Both the position numbers and the translations under genes were made by a program. The notes beneath the pieces are model-generated. The model was not told the DNA's origin. It made no database searches and was given only the letters and a program-made list of their open reading frames with translations. Shown here piece after piece: positions 28,388-36,378 of a stretch of DNA of 64,000 nt (position 1 is the stretch's first letter; each line of letters begins with the position of its first letter). This DNA comes from Duganella aquatilis (GTDB taxonomy: Bacteria; Pseudomonadota; Gammaproteobacteria; Burkholderiales; Burkholderiaceae_D): the NCBI RefSeq assembly GCF_009674565.1, contig NZ_WKJL01000003.1:248001-312000 (forward strand). Direction: 5' to 3'.

Positions 28388-29568
28388 GCGACCATTCGAG
28401 CCACCGCAAATCCGCCCTGGCCACGCGCGTCATCCATGCCGGCCAATCGCCCGATCCATCGACCGGCGCCATCATGCCGCCGATTTACGCCACCTCCACC
28501 TTTGTGCAGGAAAGTCCCGGCGTGCACAAGGGCCTGGACTACGGCCGCTCGCACAATCCCACGCGCTGGGCGCTGGAGCGCTGCGTGGCCGACCTGGAAA
28601 GCGGCGCGCAAGGTTTCGCCTTCGCCTCCGGCCTGGCGGCGATATCGACGGTGCTGGAACTGGCCGACGCCGGCTCGCACATCATCGCCGGCGACGATAT
28701 GTACGGCGGCACCTACCGCCTGTTCGAACGCGTGCGCCGCCGCAGCGCCGGCCACCACTTCAGCTACGTCGACCTGACCAATCCTGAAAACCTGCTGGCC
28801 GCCATCAAGCCGGAGACGAAAATGGTGTGGGTCGAAACGCCGACCAACCCGATGCTCAAGCTGGCCGATTTGCAGGCCATCGCCACCATATGCCGCGAGC
28901 GCGGCATCATCGCCATCGCCGACAACACCTTCGCCAGCCCGATCGTCCAGCGCCCGCTGGAACACGGCTTCGACATCGTGGTGCACTCGGCCACCAAGTA
29001 CTTGAACGGCCACTCTGACATCATCGGCGGCATTGCCGTGGTGGGCGGCGAGGAGCGCCAGAAGGAATGGCGCGAGCAGCTGGCCTTCCTGCAAAACTCG
29101 GTGGGCGCGATCGCCGGTCCGTTCGACAGCTTCCTGGCGCTGCGCGGCGTGAAAACGCTGGCCATCCGCATGGAGCGCCACTGCGCCAGCGCGCTGGAAC
29201 TGGCGCGCTGGCTGGAACAACAGCCGGAAGTGCGCAAGGTGTTCTACCCCGGCCTGGAATCGCACCCGCAGCACGCACTGGCCAAGCGCCAGATGCAGGG
29301 CTTCGGCGGCATCATCTCGATCGACCTGAATGCCGACCTGCCGGGTGCGCGCCGCTTCCTGGAAAGCTGCCAGGTATTCGCGCTGGCCGAGAGCCTGGGC
29401 GGCGTCGAAAGCCTGATCGAGCACCCTGCCCTGATGACCCACGCGTCCATCCCGGCGGCACAGCGCGCGGCCCTGGGCATCGGCGACGGCCTGATACGGC
29501 TGTCGGTTGGAATTGAAGATATAGAGGATTTAAGGGCCGATATTCGCCGTTCGCTGGACGCTATTTAA
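28384..29568 (+). CDS. Cystathionine gamma-lyase / gamma-synthase family PLP enzyme
   Basis: 394 residues starting with TTG, overlapping the upstream stop in TTGA; AAGGA lies eight bases before. Cys/Met-metabolism PLP family motifs: YATSTFVQESPGVHKGLDYG, DDMYGGTYRLFE, and the PLP lysine segment VHSATKYLNGHSDIIGG (about residue 205). C-terminal ESLGGVESLIEHPALMTHAS is typical of cystathionine gamma-lyases and gamma-synthases. Its coupling to cystathionine beta-synthase favours the lyase, converting cystathionine to cysteine, 2-oxobutyrate and ammonia. Confidence 0.9.
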   Translation: MSDHSSHRKSALATRVIHAGQSPDPSTGAIMPPIYATSTFVQESPGVHKGLDYGRSHNPTRWALERCVADLESGAQGFAFASGLAAISTVLELADAGSHIIAGDDMYGGTYRLFERVRRRSAGHHFSYVDLTNPENLLAAIKPETKMVWVETPTNPMLKLADLQAIATICRERGIIAIADNTFASPIVQRPLEHGFDIVVHSATKYLNGHSDIIGGIAVVGGEERQKEWREQLAFLQNSVGAIAGPFDSFLALRGVKTLAIRMERHCASALELARWLEQQPEVRKVFYPGLESHPQHALAKRQMQGFGGIISIDLNADLPGARRFLESCQVFALAESLGGVESLIEHPALMTHASIPAAQRAALGIGDGLIRLSVGIEDIEDLRADIRRSLDAI

Positions 29569-29585
29569 CTGCTAAGATTCGGCGC

Positions 29586-29972
29586 ATGATCTATATATTC
29601 ATCATCATCGCCGTTCTTGGCCTGGGCTTTGCCTACTCGATCCTGGTGGCCGCGGCCAAGCCGGTGGTCGGCAGCGACTATTACAAGGTGTCGAAGGACG
29701 GCCGCGTGCTGATGGCGGCCGGCCCCAAGGTCACCGCCGTCAAACCGACGCTGTATCCGGAAGGCCTGAAGGTCAAGCTGCGCGGCGGCACGCGCACCGG
29801 CGAGTTCTATGTGCACGACCTGGTGGCCGAGGTGTTCCTGCCGAATCCGAACCGGCTGCCGGCCATCCGCCACCGCGACGGCAATGTCCGTAACAACAAG
29901 GTGGACAACCTGCAGTGGGTACGGCTCGAAGAGGTTGAACATCCCGAGCCGGTGGTCTATCCCCGGCCCTGA
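29586..29972 (+). CDS. Membrane-anchored HNH-like protein
   Basis: 128 residues. An N-terminal membrane helix (IYIFIIIAVLGLGFAYSILV, residues 2-21) is followed by a short basic domain whose end VAEVFLPNP...IRHRDGNVRNNKVDNLQWV is the HNH_3 pattern seen in homing endonucleases (H, then N...N spaced as NVRNN). The nuclease-type residues appear intact, but attachment to the membrane is unusual for such a domain and I know no characterised relative. The gene follows the gamma-lyase by 17 bases and its stop abuts the convergent acylase gene stop. Confidence 0.6.
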   Translation: MIYIFIIIAVLGLGFAYSILVAAAKPVVGSDYYKVSKDGRVLMAAGPKVTAVKPTLYPEGLKVKLRGGTRTGEFYVHDLVAEVFLPNPNRLPAIRHRDGNVRNNKVDNLQWVRLEEVEHPEPVVYPRP

Positions 29973-32183
29973 TTATTCGCCCGGATGGTAGCGGCGTTCG
30001 AGGTTCTTTTCCACGTCGGCTTTATAGAACAGCACATCCTTGAACTCACCGCGCGCATACATCGCGGCCTGGTCGTAGAAATGCGGCGAGGCCGGATTGC
30101 CGCTCTGTCCACCCGCCAGAATGCTGCGCGCCTTGATGCGCGGCCCGAACTCCACCGCCGCCACGAAGCTGTTGCCCCGCTCGCCGTAGATCCTCTTTGT
30201 CTTCTGCTTGGACGTGGTGCCATAGGCCGCCAGCGATCCCCAGTTGGCCGACGCGAACGGCACCGGCAGGCTGGGCTTGCTGTCGTCAAACGGCTGCACG
30301 ATGTCGCCGGTCAGACGCTGGAAGCGGTTGATCTCGCCCCACGGCGTTTGCCAGCTGCCGAAATCCGCCGTCAGCTTGGCGATGGCGCGTTCCAGCGCTT
30401 CCAGCCGCTGCTGCGGCGTGATGGCTGCGTGGATGTAATCCAGCGCCTGCACTTCCCTGGCCTTGGCTGCTGGCTGATAAGTGGTCCACAGATCCTGCGC
30501 CCAGTAGACAGCCAGCGAGGTGGTGGTCGACTCCAGCGAGTAGCGCATGTCCCACGCCCGCAGCGCCTTGATCTGCGGCGCCAGCGCGGCCTTGCGCGCG
30601 TCGTCGGCCGGCAGCTCGTCGTAGGCGGCGAACAGCTGCGGTAGCAGCGGCTCGAACGCCGGCAGCTGGTTGTCGTAGGCGGCGGCGATCAGGCTGTCGA
30701 TGGTGAAGTCTTTTTTGTTTTGCAGCACGCGCACGGCGTGGATGCCGCGCGGGTTCTCCGGATTCATCGACATATAGGCCGGATAGTCCTTGACCTTCGG
30801 GCTGTAGGCGCCGGCCGCCGTGTACGGCCAGTTGTTGGTGTTCTGGATCCAGCCGTTCTTCGGATTGAACAGCGTGATGGTCTCCTTGACCTCGTGCAGC
30901 CCTTGCCACTCAGTGGCCGGATTGCTGCCGTCCACCGGATGCTTCCAGTCGAACTGCGGATCGCGGCGCGGGATGAAGTTGCCGTGGAAGTAAGCGATAT
31001 TGCCGTCCGCATCCGCATACACGGTGTTGTTGGACGAATTGGTGCGCAGCTCCATCGACTTGTAGAACGCCTTGTAGTTACGCGCCTTGGTGCGGCTGAA
31101 GGACTGCGTCAGCGCCTTCAGCGGCTCGTTCATCAGGCGCACCGCCACCCACCTGCCATCCTTGGCGCGGACGATCGGGCCGTGGTGGCTGTAATAAACA
31201 CGCACCGTCTTGCTGGCCATGCCGTCCCTGGTCTTGTAGGGCAGCGCGATGTCGACCGCCTTCAGCGGACGCTGTTCGCTGCCATACTGGTAGAAGAACT
31301 GGCCGTCCTTTTCGCTGATGGTTTCCAGGTACTCGTCGATGACGTCGCCGCCGCCGGAGGTGTGCATCCAGCCGACACGGTCGTTGAAGCCCTGGTAGAT
31401 GAAGAACTGGCCCCAGGTCACGGCGCCATAGGCGTTCAGGCCTTCCTCGCTGTGCATCGCCACTTCGGGACGGAAGTAGAACGAGGTGTGCGGATTGATC
31501 ATCAGCAGCGCATGCTTGTTCCTGGTCAGCGCCGGCGCGATGGCGAAGCCGTTGGAGCCGCCCGGCTCCTTGTCCAGGTCGACGCCGTCGCTGGACGACA
31601 TCAGCACCGGCGGCATCAGGGGCAGCTTGGCGCCATCGGCGTACAGCGATTGCAGCTGCTTGATGTCGATGGTCTCGATGTCGCCGCCGATGCTGCCTTC
31701 GCTGAAGCTCAGCGCCATCCATGGCTCGAAGTGCGTCAGCAACGCCGGCTTCACGTCGGGATGCGTTTGCAGGTAGTAGTTCAGGCCATCGGCCCAGGCG
31801 TTCATCAGCTTCTTCAGCCAGGCCGGCGCCTGCGCGTATTGGCGCTTGAGTTCATCGGGATTGATGAACAGCTTCATGCGCAGGTCTTTATACAGCTCGG
31901 CCTCGCCCTCCACTTCCGCCAGGCGGCCCATGGCGTTGATGAAGTTCAGCTCCACGCGCGGAAAATCGTCCTCCGCCTGCGCGTAGACCATGCCGAACAC
32001 CGCATCGGCGTCGGTCTTGCCGTAGACGTGAGGGATGCCCCATTTGTCGCGCAGGATGCTGACGCGCTGCGCGGCCGCCTTCAGGCGCGCGGGTTCGGCT
32101 ACCGCCGCTACTGCGGGCGCTGCAACCGCCGCGCTCATCGAAATCAAACAAGTCAAAGCTAACGGGGCTTGCAGTCGCTGCAT
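29973..32183 (-). CDS. Penicillin-acylase-family (Ntn-hydrolase) enzyme, possible acylhomoserine-lactone acylase
   Basis: 736 residues from the ATG at 32183 with GGAG eight bases before (a GTG three codons earlier is too close to it). Signal peptide 1-25. The alpha part begins RVSILRDKWGIPHVYGKTDA, and the self-cleavage site is EPGGSNGFAIAP with Ser210 as the predicted catalytic N-terminus of the beta chain; GHPxx-type motifs such as SHHGPIVRAKDG and the conserved Asn/Arg segments are present. The length fits the family. Substrates can be beta-lactams, acyl-homoserine lactones or other acylated amines; which one cannot be told. The product would be periplasmic. Confidence 0.85.
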   Translation of the reverse strand: MQRLQAPLALTCLISMSAAVAAPAVAAVAEPARLKAAAQRVSILRDKWGIPHVYGKTDADAVFGMVYAQAEDDFPRVELNFINAMGRLAEVEGEAELYKDLRMKLFINPDELKRQYAQAPAWLKKLMNAWADGLNYYLQTHPDVKPALLTHFEPWMALSFSEGSIGGDIETIDIKQLQSLYADGAKLPLMPPVLMSSSDGVDLDKEPGGSNGFAIAPALTRNKHALLMINPHTSFYFRPEVAMHSEEGLNAYGAVTWGQFFIYQGFNDRVGWMHTSGGGDVIDEYLETISEKDGQFFYQYGSEQRPLKAVDIALPYKTRDGMASKTVRVYYSHHGPIVRAKDGRWVAVRLMNEPLKALTQSFSRTKARNYKAFYKSMELRTNSSNNTVYADADGNIAYFHGNFIPRRDPQFDWKHPVDGSNPATEWQGLHEVKETITLFNPKNGWIQNTNNWPYTAAGAYSPKVKDYPAYMSMNPENPRGIHAVRVLQNKKDFTIDSLIAAAYDNQLPAFEPLLPQLFAAYDELPADDARKAALAPQIKALRAWDMRYSLESTTTSLAVYWAQDLWTTYQPAAKAREVQALDYIHAAITPQQRLEALERAIAKLTADFGSWQTPWGEINRFQRLTGDIVQPFDDSKPSLPVPFASANWGSLAAYGTTSKQKTKRIYGERGNSFVAAVEFGPRIKARSILAGGQSGNPASPHFYDQAAMYARGEFKDVLFYKADVEKNLERRYHPGE

Positions 32184-32200
32184 AAGTAACACTCCAATAA

Positions 32201-33037
32201 TCAGGCGCTGGCCAACTCGGAAATACGGCGTTGCAGAACGGTGATCTCTTCCAGCAGCGCGGCGTTCTTTTCACGCAGCGCCATGTTTTCGGCGCGCAGT
32301 TCGCGCACGTCGGTCGGCATGTCGCTGTAATCGACTTCCGGCGCGGCCTTGCTTTCCTTCGGCTCCTTGGCCGGACGCGAGGCGGCACGCAGTTCGCGCA
32401 CTTCCTTGGCGGCCTTTTGCAGCTCCTTCTTGCCGCCGGCAACCGCCGCCAGCTGCACTTCTTCCGGCAGCGAAGCCACGGTGGCCGCCGCGTTGATCGA
32501 GATGGTGCCGGCGCGGACCGCTTCCACCAGTTCCGGCGTCGCCGTCTTCTGGATCTTTTCGATCTGGCCGATGGTCGCGCTGCTCAGGCGCGCGGCGCGG
32601 GCGATGTCCTCGCGCGACGCCAGCGGCATGGCGGCCGGCTTTTTCGGCGCGTCGCCCTCTTCCGGCGCGATGCGCGCATCTTCGGCGGCGGCTTCGGCGG
32701 CCAGTTCCAGCGCGCGGGCGGTCATGATTTCCTTCTTGCGCAGCGCCAGCACGCCGCGCTGGTAGTCCGAGATGCTGCGGCGGCCGAGATTGTTATCGAT
32801 CATCCACAACTTCACGTCTTCCATGCTGCGGAAGCTGGTGTTTTCCGTCACCTTGAACGGAATGCCGTGCTGTTGGCAGATCTGGTAGCGGTTGTGGCCG
32901 TCCACCAGCACGTCTTCCCACAGCACCAGCGCATCGCGGCAGCCTTCGGTCAGAATGCTGCGCTCCAGCGCTTGATACTCACTCTCAGTCAGCGGCTCGA
33001 TGTAAGCGCGCAGCACGTCATTAATTTTGATTTGCAT
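32201..33037 (-). CDS. ParB/Srx-domain protein with C-terminal coiled coil
   Basis: 278 residues from the ATG at 33037 (AAGGA upstream). Residues 1-85 carry the ParB-like nuclease/CTPase-type fold, with WEDVLVDGHNRYQICQQHG matching the DGHxR motif. A middle helix-turn-helix-like part (LASREDIARAARLSSATIGQ) and a C-terminal coiled coil (VRELRAENMALREKNAALLE) follow. No ParA gene or parS-like site is nearby, so a stand-alone DNA-binding or regulatory role is more likely than chromosome partition. It lies just upstream of, and in line with, the acylase gene (17 bases), perhaps as one operon. Confidence 0.7.
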   Translation of the reverse strand: MQIKINDVLRAYIEPLTESEYQALERSILTEGCRDALVLWEDVLVDGHNRYQICQQHGIPFKVTENTSFRSMEDVKLWMIDNNLGRRSISDYQRGVLALRKKEIMTARALELAAEAAAEDARIAPEEGDAPKKPAAMPLASREDIARAARLSSATIGQIEKIQKTATPELVEAVRAGTISINAAATVASLPEEVQLAAVAGGKKELQKAAKEVRELRAASRPAKEPKESKAAPEVDYSDMPTDVRELRAENMALREKNAALLEEITVLQRRISELASA

Positions 33038-33183
33038 AGCTATCCTTGAAATACCGACCAGCATGCTACACCATCCGGCGGTCCGCCAAAAGCGGCACGT
33101 GGCATGATGGTTACTAAGGCAATTTTAAGAAACCCATATTAAGATCTCACTCAGTCAAACGTGCTTTCTCCGCCAATTGACCA

Positions 33184-33219
33184 AAAGCCCCGACAGGTTC
33201 ACTGCCTGATCGGGGCTTT
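33184..33219. terminator. Strong intrinsic-type hairpin between divergent genes
   Basis: AAAGCCCCGA (33184-33193) pairs with TCGGGGCTTT (33210-33219), with CAGG/CCTG continuing the stem inside. T-rich sequence flanks both sides. The two neighbouring genes diverge from this gap (33037 minus, 33326 plus), so neither needs a terminator here. It may end a small RNA made within 33038-33325; nothing else is seen in that stretch except the PEP-CTERM gene promoter region. Confidence 0.6.
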
Positions 33220-33325
33220 GCTTTTGCAATTTCACAACACTCATTACACTCTGACAACGACATTAACTTACTTCCATGTTATCTTGAATGCACTGGAGTA
33301 AATATTAATTCTTTGGAGAAATAAC

Positions 33326-33994
33326 ATGATTGCAAAAACTCACATCAAACTGGCCGCGTTCGTTGTCGCCGCCGCATTCAGCAACATTGCTGGCGCCGTG
33401 ACCGTACTCACCAACCAGTACACGCTGCAATCATCGGTCAGTCCCGTGGCCGGCCAGAGCAATGAATATGTCTTCAATTATTCGATCACCAACTTAAACC
33501 AGGGCTATGTCGGCTCGCAGACGGGCCTGGACGGCTTTACCGTCTACATCCCGACCAACGCCACCGTCATCAGCGCCACCGTGCCGACCTCCTACGCCGG
33601 CAACCCGGGCTACTGGACCAGCGGCGCCTCGCCTACCCTGGACCTGCGCGGCGACGGCAGCCAGAATATGGTTGCACCGACGGGCTATGTCGCCTACACG
33701 TTCTGGGGCCAGAACACCCAGTCGGTCTATCAGCAAAACGGCACCGCCACCTTCAGCCTGACGCTGAGCAATGTATCGGTAGGCACGAACACCGTGGGCA
33801 TCTCCAGCTACTACGGTGGCAGCACGCCGCCGGTGGGCCAGGCCTACGCCACCAATGAGTATGGCAACTACTCCACCTTCACCACCCATGCAATCTCCGC
33901 CGTTGCCGTGCCGGAACCGGAAACCTACGCCATGCTGCTGGCCGGCCTGGGTGCGGTCGGCATGGTCGCCCGCCGGCGCCGCCGCCAGGGCTAA
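33326..33994 (+). CDS. PEP-CTERM sorting-domain protein
   Basis: 222 residues: signal peptide 1-24 (FSNIAGA), a Thr/Ser/Asn-rich beta-type body, and the C-terminal sorting signal VPEPETYAMLLAGLGAVGMV followed by ARRRRR. Such proteins are processed by exosortase and associated with the cell surface or extracellular polysaccharide. No exosortase gene is in this window, so the enzyme must be elsewhere. GGAG lies nine bases before the ATG. A strong terminator follows. The function of the body is unknown. Confidence 0.9.
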   Translation: MIAKTHIKLAAFVVAAAFSNIAGAVTVLTNQYTLQSSVSPVAGQSNEYVFNYSITNLNQGYVGSQTGLDGFTVYIPTNATVISATVPTSYAGNPGYWTSGASPTLDLRGDGSQNMVAPTGYVAYTFWGQNTQSVYQQNGTATFSLTLSNVSVGTNTVGISSYYGGSTPPVGQAYATNEYGNYSTFTTHAISAVAVPEPETYAMLLAGLGAVGMVARRRRRQG

Positions 33995-34010
33995 GCCCCG
34001 GCCCACAGAG

Positions 34011-34036
34011 AAAAACGCGCTACGGCGCGTTTTTTT
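34011..34036 (+). terminator. Intrinsic terminator after the PEP-CTERM gene
   Basis: AAAAACGCGC-TACG-GCGCGTTTTTTT: a five to six G:C pair stem with a TACG loop and seven T residues, 17 bases after the stop codon. Confidence 0.85.
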
Positions 34037-34071
34037 ATGCCATCATGCGGAATCGACAACAAGGATTTAGC

Positions 34072-34359
34072 ATGGTCAACTACATCATCCGCGTTTCCTA
34101 CACCGCCCCCAACGCCGACACCCATGCGCGCGTGAAAGCGGAACTGGCCAAATACAATATCGCCGACGCCATCAAGGCCGACGACGGCCAGGGCTACTAT
34201 CTGCCGGAAGGCGAATTCTGCTATAGCGGCATCGAGACCATCAACGAAGTGCGCGATGCGGTGCACCGCCTGGCCGGCACCATCCAGCCTGAGCCGGCGG
34301 TGCTGGTGATGGAAATCACTACCCTGTCGTGGGCCGGCTTCAAGCTGGTCGAAGGCTGA
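34072..34359 (+). CDS. Small conserved-looking protein of unknown function
   Basis: 95 residues from the ATG at 34072, with AAGGA seven bases before. Soluble, no signal peptide: MVNYIIRVSYTAPNADTHAR, EGEFCYSGIETINEVRDAV and a C-terminal TTLSWAGFKLVEG. The alternating pattern suggests a small alpha/beta (ferredoxin-like) fold. I do not recognise the family. The stop directly abuts the stop of the convergent small membrane-protein gene. Confidence 0.6.
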   Translation: MVNYIIRVSYTAPNADTHARVKAELAKYNIADAIKADDGQGYYLPEGEFCYSGIETINEVRDAVHRLAGTIQPEPAVLVMEITTLSWAGFKLVEG

Positions 34360-34557
34360 TTAGCGGGTGCTCTGCGCCTTGGCAGCGGCCTTGATGTCCG
34401 CACAGGACATCGGCTTGCCATTCTTCGCCGCCTCGGCCTCCAGCTGCTGGCAGCCGGTGTAGTTATGCCAGAACACCACCACGTAGCCGGCCACGCCCAG
34501 CACCACCGCGACCATCGCCGCCGCCAATCCCATCTTCACCACTTTTTCAGACGCCAT
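34360..34557 (-). CDS. Small single-pass membrane protein, unknown function
   Basis: 65 residues: MASEKVVKMG, then one membrane helix (LAAAMVAVVLGVAGYVVVFW, about 11-30), then a short polar tail with two cysteines (YTGCQQLE and MSCADIK) that could form a disulphide if periplasmic. Unrecognised. The stop codon directly abuts that of the convergent gene at 34072-34359. Confidence 0.5.
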   Translation of the reverse strand: MASEKVVKMGLAAAMVAVVLGVAGYVVVFWHNYTGCQQLEAEAAKNGKPMSCADIKAAAKAQSTR

Positions 34558-34797
34558 TTCTTAACTCGATAAGCAAAGAAACGATGGTAGCACGTCAGCT
34601 TTACTTTGCTAGTTAGAAACTTGCTTGTGGCTGTCTTGCATGAGATAGGTAGACGCGTTGACAAACTACGTCACAGTCATGGCGAACCCAGGCCGAGCTG
34701 GCCAAATGCGCCGGCATTCTACTTCGATAAGGTGAGAAGACGAGACGTCAACCACGGACCGTCAAACCTAATTTTTGCGGTATGCGAGTCTAAGAAA

Positions 34798-34815
34798 AGT
34801 TGGCGTGTGCCAACT
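34798..34815 (-). terminator. Terminator of the tRNA-Leu gene
   Basis: AGTTGGC-GTGT-GCCAACT is a perfect seven-pair hairpin. On the minus strand it is followed by TTTTCTTA, 22 bases after the tRNA's CCA end. The rest of 34558-34797 shows nothing supportable. Confidence 0.7.
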
Positions 34816-34836
34816 AGGAAGGGCGGAAATTTGGGC

Positions 34837-34921
34837 TGGTGCTCCGAGCCGGAATCGAACCGGCACGCCTTGCGGCGGCAGATTTTAAGTCTGCAGTGTC
34901 TACCAATTTCACCATCGGAGC
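34837..34921 (-). tRNA. tRNA-Leu (anticodon UAA)
   Basis: The minus strand reads GCTCCGA...TCGGAGC for the acceptor stem (34915-34921 with 34841-34847), GCAGA-CTTAAAA-TCTGC for the anticodon arm (anticodon TAA), a long variable arm as in class II tRNAs, GCCGG-TTCGATT-CCGGC for the T arm, and an encoded ACCA end at 34837-34840. The length of 85 fits tRNA-Leu. An open frame running antisense across it is spurious. Confidence 0.97.
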
Positions 34922-35005
34922 CCACACAAGCCCAATATTATGCCATGAACCAGCCGTAACTGCCAGACAACTATTGAATCCGTCAACATGGTATTCCTAA
35001 CAACA

Positions 35006-36280
35006 TCAGGACACCGGAGGCTTGCGGTCGCTGACAGTCGGCGGCAACCGATACTTGTGCAGGCCGACGCGCTGCGAGCGATAAATACCGCAATGGCCGG
35101 AGAACAGATACGCCACCACGCAAACCAGCGCCGCATACGGCCCGATCTGCGGCCCGAATAACTCGATGGCCATGATGGTCGACGCCAGCGGCGTATTGGC
35201 GGCGCCCGCGAACACCGCTACAAAGCCCAGCCCCGCCAGCAGCGCAAACGGCAGGTGCAGCAGCGGCGCCAGCGCATTGCCCAAGGTGGCGCCGATATAG
35301 AACAGCGGCGTCACCTCCCCGCCTTTGAAGCCGCTGCCCAGCGAGCCGACCGTGAAGACGAATTTGCCGATGAAGTCCCACGGCGCCACCGGTTCCTGAA
35401 ACGCCTCCACGATGACCGGGATGCCCAGGCCGATGTAGCGCGTGCCCAGCCACCACACGGCCAGCGCCACCACCGCGCCGCCGAGCAGGGGCCGCAACGG
35501 CGCATAGGCGATATGCCGCTTCATGAATCCCGATGCGGCATGCGTGGATTTGGCAAAGGCCATGCCCACCAGTCCAAACACGATGCCCGCCGCCAGCACG
35601 GCGGCCACGCTCCAGAAGGTGACCGGCACCATCGCGGTCATCGCGTAATGGGTGTGATGCACGCCCCAGGCCATGCCCACCTGGTCGGCGGCGATGGCGG
35701 CCACCATGCAGGGGAAGATGGCGTCGTAGCGCAGGCGGCCGATCGCCAGCACTTCCAGGCCGAAGATGGCGCCGGCCAGCGGCGTGCCGAACACGGAGGC
35801 GAAGCCGGCGCTGATACCGGCCATCAGCAGGATGCGGCGCTCGCTGTGGCGCAGGCGGAAGATGGGCGTCAACTGGTCGGCCAATGTGCCGCCCATCTGC
35901 ACCGCCGTGCCTTCACGCCCGACCGAGGCGCCGAACAGGTGCGACACCACGGTGCCGATCAGCACCAGTGGCGCCATCCGCAGCGGGACGACTTTTTGGG
36001 GATCGTGGATTTCGTCGATCAGCAGGTTGTTGCCGGCTTCGACGCTGCTGCCCACTTTCAGATAGATCCAGCCAACCGCGAAGCCGGCAAGCGGCAGCAG
36101 CCAGATAATCCACGGATGCGTTTCGCGCCAGCCGGTGACAAACTCCAGCGCAAACAGGAAGAAGGCGGAGGCGGTGCCGCTCAGCGCCGCGATCAGGCCA
36201 GCGAGCAGAGTCCACTTGCCAATGTACGGCAGCAGCAGGATTTGTTCCGGGTAGCGGGATGGCTTCATAGAGCTGAGCAT
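35006..36280 (-). CDS. CLC-family anion channel/transporter, resembling the fluoride-exporting CLC-F branch
   Basis: About 424 residues from the ATG at 36280 (another ATG at 36268; no clear ribosome site for either). Ten or more membrane helices. Filter-region motifs differ from chloride CLCs: GSSVEAGNNLL in place of GSGIP, GREGTAVQMGG in place of GREGP, and GFKGGEVTPLF in place of GxFxP. GREGT and the GNN segment are, to my knowledge, features of CLC-F fluoride/proton antiporters, so fluoride export is the best guess. No fluoride-riboswitch consensus was recognised upstream. Confidence 0.75.
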   Translation of the reverse strand: MLSSMKPSRYPEQILLLPYIGKWTLLAGLIAALSGTASAFFLFALEFVTGWRETHPWIIWLLPLAGFAVGWIYLKVGSSVEAGNNLLIDEIHDPQKVVPLRMAPLVLIGTVVSHLFGASVGREGTAVQMGGTLADQLTPIFRLRHSERRILLMAGISAGFASVFGTPLAGAIFGLEVLAIGRLRYDAIFPCMVAAIAADQVGMAWGVHHTHYAMTAMVPVTFWSVAAVLAAGIVFGLVGMAFAKSTHAASGFMKRHIAYAPLRPLLGGAVVALAVWWLGTRYIGLGIPVIVEAFQEPVAPWDFIGKFVFTVGSLGSGFKGGEVTPLFYIGATLGNALAPLLHLPFALLAGLGFVAVFAGAANTPLASTIMAIELFGPQIGPYAALVCVVAYLFSGHCGIYRSQRVGLHKYRLPPTVSDRKPPVS

Positions 36281-36378
36281 ACTAGCAAATCCGCTGAGGT
36301 GGATCAAATCTGCTGTGGATAGGTCTAACACCTTATCAGCCCGCCATTGACCCACTCGCTCGACAGGAGGACGATTTC

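Noticed and set aside
32201..33037. Chromosome or plasmid partition locus
   Set aside because: Only a ParB-like gene; no ParA and no parS-like palindrome nearby.
34606..34959. Open frame of 117 codons
   Set aside because: Runs antisense across the tRNA-Leu gene and its terminator; no ribosome site.
36281..36378. Fluoride riboswitch before the CLC gene
   Set aside because: No GGNGAT...CC pseudoknot arrangement could be found by eye in the short leader.
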